This document shows, in pieces, positions 8,476-15,914 of a stretch of DNA of 64,000 nt. Positions within the stretch are counted from its first letter, which is position 1; each line of letters starts with the position of its first letter. The notes beneath the pieces are model-generated. The model was not told the DNA's origin. It worked only from the letters and a program-made list of their open reading frames with translations, and made no database searches. Position numbers and translations under genes: made by a program. Source of the DNA: Streptomyces dioscori (GTDB lineage Bacteria > Actinomycetota > Actinomycetes > Streptomycetales > Streptomycetaceae); NCBI RefSeq assembly GCF_003024195.1, contig NZ_KZ679043.1:1-64000 (forward strand), read 5' to 3'.

Positions 8476-8562
8476 TTGCGCAGTTCCCCGCGCCCCTAAA
8501 GGCCAAAAGACTGCGCAGTTCCCCGCGCCCCTGGGTACCCAGGGGCGCGGGGAACTGCGCAG
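8476..8562. repeat. R1 elements: one reverse copy plus a perfect 52-bp palindromic pair
   Basis: Three R1 copies follow trpD: reverse at about 8476-8497, reverse at 8511-8532 and forward at 8541-8562. The last two form an uninterrupted palindrome from 8511 to 8562, centred on GGGTACCC, with perfect 26-nt arms. It can form a very stable hairpin on either strand and may serve as the trpD terminator. A GC-rich segment of about 60 nt with no gene lies between it and the riboswitch promoter. Confidence 0.9.
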
Positions 8563-8625
8563 CGGGGGGGCGGAGCGCCCAGGGGGTGACCGGCACCCAG
8601 GGCGTCCCGGGATGCGGACAGGGGG

Positions 8626-8653
8626 TTGCTGTCCGATCATCGTGTGGCATGAT
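8626..8653 (+). promoter_or_regulatory. Candidate promoter of the SAM-IV leader
   Basis: TTGCTG (8626-8631), a 16-nt spacer and CATGAT (8648-8653) place the transcription start near 8660. That is exactly where the riboswitch aptamer begins. Confidence 0.45.
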
Positions 8654-8660
8654 GCTGGCA

Positions 8661-8780
8661 GGTCATGAGTGACAGTCAACAGGCCCCGGCCGACTGTCCG
8701 GCAACCCTCCGTCCGTGGCGGGGTGCCCCGGGTGAAGACCAGGTCGTAGGCAGTGAGGTCTACGGCAAGCGCGGACCCCT
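8661..8780 (+). ncRNA. SAM-IV riboswitch
   Basis: The leader begins GGTCATGAGTGACAG and contains CCGGCAACCCTCC, GGCGGGGTGCCCCGGGTGA, AGACCAGG and GGCAAGCGCGGACC in the order and spacing of the actinobacterial SAM-IV aptamer. GGTC (8661) pairs with the later GACC to form the closing helix. Two further hairpins follow: CCGCCC/GGGCGG (8783-8798) and ACCAGG/CCTGGT (8803-8817). After these comes a ribosome site for a six-codon ORF. SAM-IV elements normally control sulfur or methionine genes, which fits the downstream cysteine-desulfurase-like enzyme. SAM-I is the alternative class and shares the core, but the overall sequence fits SAM-IV better. Confidence 0.8.
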
Positions 8781-8835
8781 CGCCGCCCGTCAGGGCGGAT
8801 GCACCAGGGGTCCTGGTCGTTCGAGGGAGCCTTTC

Positions 8836-8856
8836 ATGAGCAAGCGAATGCGATAG
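8836..8856 (+). CDS. Six-codon upstream ORF after the riboswitch
   Basis: ATG at 8836 encodes MSKRMR and stops at TAG. A good Shine-Dalgarno (GAGGGAG, 8824-8830) sits six bases upstream, better than many full-length genes here. It lies between the SAM-IV riboswitch and the aminotransferase start 98 nt later. It could be a leader peptide or the real expression target of the riboswitch; it may also be chance. No function can be inferred from the peptide itself. Confidence 0.35.
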   Translation: MSKRMR

Positions 8857-8954
8857 GGCGCAGAGCCCCACTTCCGCGTACCCCTTTCACCTTTCCCGTG
8901 CTGAGCCCTGTCCGCTCGCACGGTGATCTCGCCTGCCTCTCACAGGAGCTCGCC

Positions 8955-10334
8955 ATGTCTGTCTCCACCGCTGCCGCCGACCGGACCGCCCACTGTGACA
9001 CCGACACCTCGGGGTCGCTGCCCGTGCTGGGCCGGGACGTCACCGTTCCGCTCGTGACCGGCGGCGAGGTCACCTACGCGGCCCTCGACTACGCCGCCAG
9101 CGCCCCCGCCCTCCAGCGGGTCTGGGATGACGTGGCCGCGTACGCCCCCTACTACGGCAGCGTGCACCGCGGGGCCGGATATCTGTCCCAGCTCTCCACG
9201 GATCTCTTTGAGAACGCCCGCCGGACCGTCGCGGAGTTCCTCGACTGCCGCGCCGACGACGAGGTCGTCTTCACCCGGTCCACCACCGACTCGCTGAACC
9301 TCCTCGCCGCCGCCCTGCCCGCCGACTGCCAGGTCTTCGTCTTCGAGACCGAGCACCACGCCTCGCTGCTGCCGTGGCAGGACGCCCGCGTCACCTACCT
9401 CAACGCCCCGCGCACCCCGGGCGAGGCCGTCGCGACGCTGGAGAAGGCGCTGGCCGGCCGCGACCCGTACGGCCCGGCGCTCGTGTGCGTGACCGGCGCC
9501 TCGAACGTCACCGGTGAGCTGTGGCCCGTACGCGAACTGGCCGCCGCCGCCCACGCCCACGGCGCCCGGATCGTGCTCGACGCGGCCCAGCTCGCGCCCC
9601 ACCACCCCGTCTCCGTACAGGAGTTGGACGTGGACTGGGTCGCCTTCTCCGGACACAAGCTGTACGCGCCGTTCGGTTCCGGCGTGCTCGCGGGACGCTT
9701 CGACTGGCTGCGCGAGGCCGACCCGTACCTGGCCGGCGGCGGTGCCTCGAAGAAGGTGTCACGGCGTACGGACGGCGGGGTGGACGTGGAGTGGCACGAG
9801 AGCGCCGCACGGCACGAGGCCGGGTCGCCCAACGTCATCGGCGCCTACTCCATCGCCTCCGCCTGCAAGGCCCTCACCGAGGCCGGCTTCGACACGCTGG
9901 TCGCCCGTGAGCAGCAGCTCGTCGGACGGGTCCGGCAGGGCCTCGCCGAGGTGCCCGAGGTCCGGGTGCTCTCGCTCTTCGGTGACGACGCGCCGCGCGT
10001 CGGCGTCATCTCGTTCGTCGTCGAGGGCTGGAACAGCTCGCACTTCGCCGCCGCGCTCTCCGCCGAGTACGGCATCGGCGTCCGCGACGGCCTCTTCTGC
10101 GCCCACCCGCTGGTCCGTACGCTCCTCGGCAGCGACCCGCAGTCCCAGGGCGAGTGCGGTGCCCCCGAGGCCGCCCCCGGCGAGAAGTCCCTGAACGCCA
10201 TCCGTGTCAGCTTCGGCGTCGGCACCCCCGACGAGCACGTGGAGCGTTTCGTGGCAGCGGTCAAGGAACTCGTCGCGAACGGCGCGAGCTGGAACTACCG
10301 CACGGAGAACGGCCGCTGCGTGCCGGCTGCCTGA
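8955..10334 (+). CDS. Class V aminotransferase, cysteine-desulfurase-like
   Basis: A 459-residue PLP enzyme of the NifS/SufS-like class V aminotransferase superfamily. The PLP lysine is Lys235 in SGHKLYAPFGSG; upstream are VTGASNVTGE and the cofactor Asp in IVLDAAQLAPH. The sequence after the lysine, with YLAGGGASKKVSRR, resembles SufS/Csd. No Fe-S assembly genes adjoin it, so a general sulfur-transfer or cysteine-metabolism role is more likely than dedicated cluster assembly. The ATG at 8955 has GGAG eight bases upstream and removes 52 poorly coding residues of a longer frame. The SAM-IV riboswitch in its leader predicts repression when SAM is plentiful. The substrate is unproven. Confidence 0.85.
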   Translation: MSVSTAAADRTAHCDTDTSGSLPVLGRDVTVPLVTGGEVTYAALDYAASAPALQRVWDDVAAYAPYYGSVHRGAGYLSQLSTDLFENARRTVAEFLDCRADDEVVFTRSTTDSLNLLAAALPADCQVFVFETEHHASLLPWQDARVTYLNAPRTPGEAVATLEKALAGRDPYGPALVCVTGASNVTGELWPVRELAAAAHAHGARIVLDAAQLAPHHPVSVQELDVDWVAFSGHKLYAPFGSGVLAGRFDWLREADPYLAGGGASKKVSRRTDGGVDVEWHESAARHEAGSPNVIGAYSIASACKALTEAGFDTLVAREQQLVGRVRQGLAEVPEVRVLSLFGDDAPRVGVISFVVEGWNSSHFAAALSAEYGIGVRDGLFCAHPLVRTLLGSDPQSQGECGAPEAAPGEKSLNAIRVSFGVGTPDEHVERFVAAVKELVANGASWNYRTENGRCVPAA

Positions 10335-10350
10335 CGGGCCGCGCCCCTGA

Positions 10351-10447
10351 AGGACTGCGCCGTTCCCCGCGCCCCTGGGGTGCCTTGGGGCGTACGTGTC
10401 GTGCGGGTGCGTGGGGGTTGCTCGCGCGGTTCCCCGCGCCCCTGACC
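10351..10447. repeat. Two R1 elements between convergent genes
   Basis: Two reverse-oriented R1 copies, at about 10353-10377 (variant GCGCCGTTCCCCGCGCCCC) and 10430-10446 (GCGCGGTTCCCCGCGCCCC), fill the 117-nt gap between the aminotransferase and the RAM-domain gene. Confidence 0.8.
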
Positions 10448-10451
10448 GGGC

Positions 10452-10733
10452 CTAGTTGTCGCCGCCGATGGCGAACGCGGCCTCCAGGTCGTGCTGCGAG
10501 TACGTCCGGAACGCCACATGCGTGTCCGTCCCCTCCACGCCCGGGATCTTGCTGATCATGCCGGGAATGACGTCCGCCAGATCGTCATGGGCCTTCACCC
10601 GGACCATGGCGATCAAGTCGTACGTCCCGGTCACGGAGAACACCTCGCTGACGCTGTCCAGCGCCGCGATCGATTCGGCGATCTCGGGAATCCGGTCCAC
10701 GCTGGTCTTGATGAGCACGATCGCGGTGATCAC
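10452..10733 (-). CDS. Stand-alone Lrp/AsnC ligand-binding (RAM) domain protein
   Basis: A 93-residue protein equal to the regulator-of-amino-acid-metabolism domain of Lrp/AsnC factors, with no helix-turn-helix. The beta-alpha-beta pattern, with ITAIVLIKT, VSEVFSVTGTYDLIAMVRVK and a terminal TYSQHDLEAAFAIG, is typical. Such domains assemble into rings and bind amino acids, and may modulate full-length Lrp proteins. Its ATG overlaps the stop of the upstream rhomboid gene (ATGA on the minus strand), so the two are co-translated. The ligand is unknown. Confidence 0.85.
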   Translation of the reverse strand: MITAIVLIKTSVDRIPEIAESIAALDSVSEVFSVTGTYDLIAMVRVKAHDDLADVIPGMISKIPGVEGTDTHVAFRTYSQHDLEAAFAIGGDN

Positions 10734-11479
10734 GGCTGGTTTTCTCCCTCGGTGGCCGTCGCTGGGGATTTCACTCTAGCCGGACGCCCGTACCGCACCC
10801 ACGCGTAGAGGAACCCGGCGGAGAAGCCCAGCAGGTGCGCCAGATAGGCGACCCCCGGGCCCTGTGACGCGCGCCCCGCGGCCAGCCACTGCAGGGACAC
10901 CCAGAACGGCAGCACCACCCACGCGGGAAACCGCAGCGGGAGGAAGAAGAGGAACGGGAAGAGACTGGTCACCCGGGCTTTGGGGAACAGGTACAGAAAC
11001 GCGCCGAGGACCGCGGAGATCGCCCCCGACGCGCCGACGAGGGTCTGCGCCGAGTCGGCGTGGACGCCCGCGTAGCCCAGCAGGGCGAGGTATCCGCAGC
11101 CCAGATAGAAGAGGGCGAACTCGAAGTGGCCCATCCTCTCCTCGGCCATCGCCCCGAAGACGTAGAGGAAGAGCATGTTCCCCAGCAGATGCAGCCAGCT
11201 GCCGTGCACGAACAGCGCGGTGGCCGGGGTGCCGAGGGCCCGCAGCGTCCCCTGGAACAGTTCGACGGGCACCACGCCCCACCGTTCGAAATAGGCCCGC
11301 TGCGCGGAGAGAAGCTCGTCACCGGTGCCGTACGAGGGACTGAGCCCCGAGGCCGGACCGATCACGAAGATCGCGCAGCACAGGGCCATCAGTCCGTAGG
11401 TCACCGGAGCGGGGTGGCTCCGGATCGCCCTGACCGTTCTGACCGTCCTGTTGCCGGGGGCACCCCAGTTGCCGAGCAT
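10730..11479 (-). CDS. Rhomboid family intramembrane serine protease
   Basis: A 249-residue six-helix membrane protease. The catalytic dyad is Ser151 in GASGAIS and His215 in AYLAHLLGF, and HGSWLHLLGNMLFLYVFG is the characteristic L1/TM2 segment. It cleaves single-pass membrane proteins within the membrane. I start at the ATG 11479; no strong ribosome site is visible and a nearby GTG is possible. The longer frame back to 11605 would add a Cys/Arg-rich non-membrane leader and is unlikely. It is followed with a four-base overlap by the RAM-domain gene. The substrate is unknown. Confidence 0.9.
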   Translation of the reverse strand: MLGNWGAPGNRTVRTVRAIRSHPAPVTYGLMALCCAIFVIGPASGLSPSYGTGDELLSAQRAYFERWGVVPVELFQGTLRALGTPATALFVHGSWLHLLGNMLFLYVFGAMAEERMGHFEFALFYLGCGYLALLGYAGVHADSAQTLVGASGAISAVLGAFLYLFPKARVTSLFPFLFFLPLRFPAWVVLPFWVSLQWLAAGRASQGPGVAYLAHLLGFSAGFLYAWVRYGRPARVKSPATATEGENQP

Positions 11480-11636
11480 GCACAGAGCATGACGTAACGG
11501 GACCGAACCACACAGAGCGCCTCGCCGCTTCCGGTGGACGGGCGTCGAGTACCCGCCAGGCCGTAGGGTTACGAGCCACACGCACCGGGGAATCCGGTGC
11601 GGCACGAGGACTCAAGGAAAGAGAGCGACTGCCACG

Positions 11637-11876
11637 ATGACGGTTCCCCTCCCGACGGCCGAGACCCGGTGGCGCTGCACGCTCTGCGGCAACCTCACGC
11701 GATTCGACGTGACCCGTTCGTCGAAGGTCGTCGAGTACGTACATCTGGACCTGGCCGGGGAACCCAAGGTCGAGGAACGCAACGTGGTCAGTGAGACCAT
11801 CGACTCCGTGCGCTGCCGGTGGTGCAACGCGGTGGATCAGGTGGAACTGGTGGACAGGCCGGGCGCCCGCTCCTGA
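11637..11876 (+). CDS. Small zinc-ribbon protein, conserved hypothetical
   Basis: A 79-residue protein with two CxxC pairs, CTLCGN (about residues 14-19) and CRWCNA (about 60-65), consistent with a zinc ribbon. The middle part contains YVHLDLAGEPKVEER. An AAGGAAAGAG ribosome site precedes the ATG, and a TAGGGT -10-like hexamer is at 11564-11569. The stop codon lies inside a terminator hairpin. It is divergent from the rhomboid gene. No specific function is recognised; nucleic-acid binding is possible. Confidence 0.8.
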   Translation: MTVPLPTAETRWRCTLCGNLTRFDVTRSSKVVEYVHLDLAGEPKVEERNVVSETIDSVRCRWCNAVDQVELVDRPGARS

Positions 11877-11887
11877 CAGGAGCGGGC
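11865..11887 (+). terminator. Hairpin spanning the stop of the zinc-ribbon gene
   Basis: GCCCGCTCCT (11865-11874) pairs perfectly with AGGAGCGGGC (11878-11887). The TGA stop (11874-11876) lies at the top of the stem. It leaves only 24 bases before the next gene. Confidence 0.6.
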
Positions 11888-11911
11888 CCCGCACGGACGA
11901 TGGGGTGAAGG

Positions 11912-13261
11912 ATGGTGGAGACCACAGGCGGTGAGCCGGACGACGGCGACGCCGAGGTGCTCGACCGTCCGCTGCCCGACGGGGTGCGCCGCAGGGTCGT
12001 ACAGATCGTGTCGGACGGGTTCGGCGGGCTGACCGTGGCCGAACTGCCCACACAGCTGCGGCAGTACGCCCGGTTCGCCCCCAATCGCCGTGCCAAGTTC
12101 GCGGGGACCGCGATGGCGGCGGCCATGGAGACCGATCCGCTGTTCAGACAACGGATCGCCGAGAAGCTCAGAGACGCCCAGCCCGAGCTGGCCGGCGCTC
12201 TCGACTCCGGTTCGCCGCCCCCGGCCGCGGACCCGCTCGACGTGGCGGCCGCGGCCTATGTGCTGCGCCCCACGGGCTGGGTCAAGTTGGTGACCGCCGC
12301 CGGCGAGGAGGCCCTGCGGGCGGACGCCGAGCGTGCCGACGAGGAGAGCCGCGTCGAGCTGGAGCGGCTGCGCGAGGAGCTGGCCGAGGCCCGTGGGCAG
12401 ACCCGGGCCGAGACGGAGCGGCTGCGCGCCGAACTCGACGCGGCGAAGAAGGAAGCGGAATCGCTTCACCGCAAGCTGCGCGGGGCCTTCAGCGACGTCA
12501 AACGGGGCGAGGCGGCCCTGCGCAAGCTGCGCGGCGAGATGGAGGCCGTGCGGGGCGAAGGGCAGGCCCAGGTGTCCGCCGCCGAGAGCGAGAGCCGGCG
12601 GCTGAAACAGCGGCTCGGCGAGGTCGAGGGCTCCCTGGAGGCCACCCGCCGCGCGGCGCGCGAGGGGCGCAGCGTCGAGGACATGCGGGTGCGGCTGCTC
12701 CTGGACACCGTGCTCGAAGCCACCCAGGGTCTGCGGCGCGAACTCGCCCTGCCGCCGGTGTCGGTGCGGCCGGCGGAGACCGTGGACGCGGTCGAACCGG
12801 GCCGGATGACACCGAAGGACATCGCGGCCCGTGCGCTGTCCGACAGTGATCCCGCCGTCCTCGACCAGTTGCTCGCGCTGCCGCAGGCGCATCTGGTCGT
12901 CGACGGGTACAACGTCACCAAGACCGGCTATCCGCAGATGCCGCTGGAGAAGCAGCGGCTGCGGCTGCTCGGTCAGCTCTCCCAGCTCGCCGCGCAGACC
13001 GGCGCCGAGGTCACCTGTGTCTTCGACGGGGCCGAGCTGGCCGCCCCGGTGCTGCTCGCCCCGCCGCGCGGGGTGCGGGTGCTGTTCTCCAAGCCGGGTG
13101 TCACCGCGGACGAGTTGATCCGCCAGCTGGTGCGCGCCGAACCGCCGGGACGGCCCGTCATCGTCGTCTCCACGGACCGCGAGGTGGCCGACGGCGTGGC
13201 GAGCGCGGGCGCCCGTCCGGTGGCCTCCGTGGTGCTGCTGAAGCGTCTTTCGAGGGGTTGA
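11912..13261 (+). CDS. NYN (YacP-like) domain protein with long coiled coil
   Basis: A 449-residue protein in three parts: an N-terminal helical region (about 1-130), a long charged coiled coil rich in Glu, Arg and Ala heptads (about 135-260), and a C-terminal NYN domain of the PIN-like RNase superfamily (about 325-449). The NYN domain starts LVVDGYNVTKTGYP and has acidic positions VTCVFDGAE, VTADELIRQLV and VVSTDREVADG, which are the usual metal-binding residues. Relatives such as YacP/Rae1 cleave mRNA on ribosomes. GGTG ribosome signal is weak. It follows the zinc-ribbon gene on the same strand with a 35-base gap. The target is unknown. Confidence 0.85.
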   Translation: MVETTGGEPDDGDAEVLDRPLPDGVRRRVVQIVSDGFGGLTVAELPTQLRQYARFAPNRRAKFAGTAMAAAMETDPLFRQRIAEKLRDAQPELAGALDSGSPPPAADPLDVAAAAYVLRPTGWVKLVTAAGEEALRADAERADEESRVELERLREELAEARGQTRAETERLRAELDAAKKEAESLHRKLRGAFSDVKRGEAALRKLRGEMEAVRGEGQAQVSAAESESRRLKQRLGEVEGSLEATRRAAREGRSVEDMRVRLLLDTVLEATQGLRRELALPPVSVRPAETVDAVEPGRMTPKDIAARALSDSDPAVLDQLLALPQAHLVVDGYNVTKTGYPQMPLEKQRLRLLGQLSQLAAQTGAEVTCVFDGAELAAPVLLAPPRGVRVLFSKPGVTADELIRQLVRAEPPGRPVIVVSTDREVADGVASAGARPVASVVLLKRLSRG

Positions 13262-13375
13262 GAGCCGCTCTCCGCGGGCACCCTCACGCCTTCGCGGTCC
13301 GCCGTCGCCGTTCTGCCCCGTACGTCCCATAGGTCCCTGACGCACCAAGAGCAACGCATGGCCGTCTTGCCCGAC

Positions 13376-13403
13376 TTGGCGAAACCTTCACGCAACGTAG
13401 TGT
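13376..13403 (+). promoter_or_regulatory. Candidate promoter for the first NlpC/P60 gene
   Basis: TTGGCG (13376-13381), a 16-nt spacer and TAGTGT (13398-13403) fit a vegetative-type Streptomyces promoter. The resulting leader would be about 200 nt. The 352-nt gap between 13262 and 13613 holds no gene. It is richer in A/T than its surroundings around 13395-13500 and contains several TCAC/GTGA words, which may be binding sites. Confidence 0.35.
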
Positions 13404-13613
13404 CAAGAGAGCGTTACTGCACGTGAGTTGATTGTAAAGAATGCGATCGGTGACCGAGATTTTTCCGGGGAGGATTTGAACTGATCACAGGTGGTCACTA
13501 GGGTCAGGCGTCGAACCTCCACTCGGGTGATCACTCATTGGGAGTGACGGTGGAGGGGCACCGCCAACCGGCGTCTTCGGTGGGCGGCTGAGGTAATGAA
13601 GGAGCTCGCCTCC

Positions 13614-14645
13614 GTGGCGTCCCACCGTCGACCGAAGCAGCCGAGCCGCACCCGTGTGACCGTGCTCACCACCGCCGCCGCTGCCGCCGTTGCTCTCAGC
13701 TCGCAGGCTGCCAACGCCGCCCCCAGCGAGAAGCCCAGCAAGGACGAGGTCAAGGCCAAGGTCGACGCCCTCTATGAGGAGTCGGCGCTGGCCACGGACA
13801 GGGCCAACGGCGCCGAGGAGAAGCAGGAGAAGCTGGAGAAGGAGATCGACACTCTCCAGGACCAGGTCGCCCGCGGCCAGGACGATCTCAACTCCATGCG
13901 TGACGGCCTCGGTCTGATGGCCAGCTCCCAGTACCGCACGGGCGCCGTCGACCCCTCCGTCCAGCTGTTCCTCTCCTCGGACCCGGACGACTACCTCGAC
14001 AAGGCGTCCGCCATCGACCAGTTGAGCGCTCAGCAGGTCGAGGCGCTGAAGAAGGTCCAGGACAAGCAGCGGGTCCTCGCCCAGCAGCGGCAGGAAGCGG
14101 CCGGCAAGCTCAAGGAGCTCTCCGACACCCGCGAGACCCTGGGCAAGAAGAAGAAGGAAGTCCAGGAGAAGCTCGCCAAGGCGCGCCAGCTCCTCAACAC
14201 CCTGACGGCCGCGGAACAGGCGGCCATCAAGACCGCCGACACGCGTGCCAGCCGCGACGCCGGTGACCGCGTGGAGCTCGGCAACGAGGCGCCCGCCTCC
14301 GAGCGCGGTGCCGCCGCCCTCGCCGCCGCGAAGACCCAGATGGGCAAGCCGTACGTGTCCGGTGGCAGCGGCCCCAACTCGTACGACTGCTCCGGTCTGA
14401 CGCAGTGGGCGTACAACCAGGCCGGTCAGTCCATATCCCGGACCACCTACACGCAGCAGAACGACGGCACGAAGATCGGCATGAGCGCCCTCAAGCCCGG
14501 CGACCTCGTCTTCTTCAACAGCCTCGCGCACGTCGGCCTGTACGCCGGCAACGGTGTGGTCCTGCACGCGCCGAAGCCCGGTGCCGTCGTCCGGCTTGAG
14601 TCCATGAGCACGATCGGCTCCTTCCAGTTCGGTGTCCGCGTCTGA
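13614..14645 (+). CDS. Secreted NlpC/P60 peptidoglycan hydrolase with coiled coil (paralogue 1)
   Basis: A 343-residue secreted D,L-endopeptidase. It has a basic N-terminus and a signal peptide ending near SQAANA. A charged coiled-coil region follows (about 38-215), and then a NlpC/P60 domain with Cys259 in YDCSGLTQW and His306 in LAHVGLY. The coiled coil plus P60 arrangement matches RipA-like cell-wall hydrolases involved in division or spore germination. I chose GTG 13614 because AAGGAG sits nine bases upstream and because the protein then aligns from its first residues (VASHRRP) with the next gene (VGSHRRP). It is separated from that paralogue by a terminator. Confidence 0.9.
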   Translation: MASHRRPKQPSRTRVTVLTTAAAAAVALSSQAANAAPSEKPSKDEVKAKVDALYEESALATDRANGAEEKQEKLEKEIDTLQDQVARGQDDLNSMRDGLGLMASSQYRTGAVDPSVQLFLSSDPDDYLDKASAIDQLSAQQVEALKKVQDKQRVLAQQRQEAAGKLKELSDTRETLGKKKKEVQEKLAKARQLLNTLTAAEQAAIKTADTRASRDAGDRVELGNEAPASERGAAALAAAKTQMGKPYVSGGSGPNSYDCSGLTQWAYNQAGQSISRTTYTQQNDGTKIGMSALKPGDLVFFNSLAHVGLYAGNGVVLHAPKPGAVVRLESMSTIGSFQFGVRV

Positions 14646-14725
14646 TCCGAGCGCCTCAGGGTTTTCCTGAAGGCCGGTCGCCACGCCGCCCGAACGGGCG
14701 AATTCCGGTGACTCCCGCTGACCCC

Positions 14726-14761
14726 ACGCCCCGCCCATGACCTGCGTCTGGGGCGGGGCGT
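14726..14761 (+). terminator. Hairpin between the two NlpC/P60 genes
   Basis: ACGCCCCGCCC (14726-14736) pairs perfectly with GGGCGGGGCGT (14751-14761) across a 14-nt loop. It separates the paralogues into independent units. Confidence 0.65.
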
Positions 14762-14871
14762 CGCGTTGTGTACCCGTATGGGTCTTTGGCCACCGCGTAG
14801 TCGCACGACTACTGTCTGGCGCGTTTCCCCCAACTCCGGGGGTCCGTCAGCGGAAGGGAGTGCGGCTTCCT

Positions 14872-15882
14872 GTGGGGTCCCATCGCCGCCCAGCACCGTC
14901 CGGCTTCGACCGGGGCGCCCGAGGCGCCACCCTGTGCGTACTGACCGTCGCGGCCGCGGCCCTCGGCGTCCTGCCGGCCGGCGCCGCGCCGCAGGACGAC
15001 AACCGCGCCGAGGTGGACCGCCTGTACGAGGAGGCGGAGCACGCCACCGAGTCGTACAACAAGGCCGACGAGCGCGCCGATCTCCTGCACGACGAGGTGG
15101 ACAGGGCGCAGGACCGGATCGCCAGACAGCAGGACCGCATCAACACCATGCGGGACGCGCTCGGTTCGCTCGCCGGGGCCCAGTACCGCTCCGGCGGCCT
15201 CGACCCCTCGCTGGCGCTGATGTTCTCCGACGACCCCGACGAGTACCTGGACAAGGCCGCCGCGATCGACCGCATCGGCGCCCGCCAGGCCGGGGAGCTG
15301 AGGAAACTGCAGACAGCCATGCGCGACCTCGCCCAGGAACGTGCGGAGACGACGAGCAAGCTCGACGAACTGGACAGGAGCCGCGAGGCCGTCGCCCGGC
15401 ACAAACGCACCGTCGAGCGGAAACTGTCCAAGGCGCGGCAGCTGCTCAACTCGATGCCGGACGCCGACCGCGCCGCCTACGACCGGACCTCCCGCTCCGG
15501 CCGGACCCCCGACCTCACCGGCGCCGTCCCGTCCTCGGGGCGCGCGGCGTCCGCCGTCGCCGCGGCCCGCTCCGCGGTCGGCCGCCCGTACATCTGGGGC
15601 GCCAACGGGCCGTCCGGCTTCGACTGTTCGGGCCTCACCCAGTGGTCGTACGCGCAGGCCGGTGTCGGTCTGCCGCGCACCTCGCAGGCCCAGGCGCACG
15701 CCGGGCGGCAGGTGCCACTCTCCCAGGCGCAGCCCGGTGACATCGTCACCTACCGGGACGACGCCAGCCATGTAGGGATGTACGTGGGCAACGGCCAGGT
15801 GGTCCACGCGCCGTACCCGGGCGCCGCGGTGCGCTACGACCCGGTGGGCATGATGCCCGTCTCGGCCGTGACGCGCCCCTGA
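14872..15882 (+). CDS. Secreted NlpC/P60 peptidoglycan hydrolase with coiled coil (paralogue 2)
   Basis: A 336-residue paralogue of the preceding gene product, with the same layout. A signal peptide (ending around PAGAAP) is followed by a coiled coil with the shared QYRxGxxDPSxxLxxSxDPDxYLDKAxAID stretch (x marks differing positions), then a P60 domain with Cys252 in FDCSGLTQW and His in ASHVGMYVG. The GTG at 14872 is chosen because it aligns with the paralogue start and has GGAAGGGAG upstream; longer frames begin without a signal peptide. It should cut peptide stems in peptidoglycan. The pair looks like a tandem duplication that has since diverged. Confidence 0.9.
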   Translation: MGSHRRPAPSGFDRGARGATLCVLTVAAAALGVLPAGAAPQDDNRAEVDRLYEEAEHATESYNKADERADLLHDEVDRAQDRIARQQDRINTMRDALGSLAGAQYRSGGLDPSLALMFSDDPDEYLDKAAAIDRIGARQAGELRKLQTAMRDLAQERAETTSKLDELDRSREAVARHKRTVERKLSKARQLLNSMPDADRAAYDRTSRSGRTPDLTGAVPSSGRAASAVAAARSAVGRPYIWGANGPSGFDCSGLTQWSYAQAGVGLPRTSQAQAHAGRQVPLSQAQPGDIVTYRDDASHVGMYVGNGQVVHAPYPGAAVRYDPVGMMPVSAVTRP

Positions 15883-15914
15883 CCCGTCGCCCCCTGCGCC
15901 GTACGATCAGGATC

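Noticed and set aside
8665..8856. A 63-codon ORF that ends in the six-codon reading frame after the riboswitch.
   Set aside because: Most of it is the riboswitch aptamer read as protein. Only the last six codons have a ribosome site of their own.
13262..13613. A ydaO (c-di-AMP) riboswitch ahead of the first P60 gene, as known for other cell-wall hydrolases.
   Set aside because: The conserved ydaO core (GGGGGAACC and neighbours) is absent, so only a promoter and unexplained leader are claimed.
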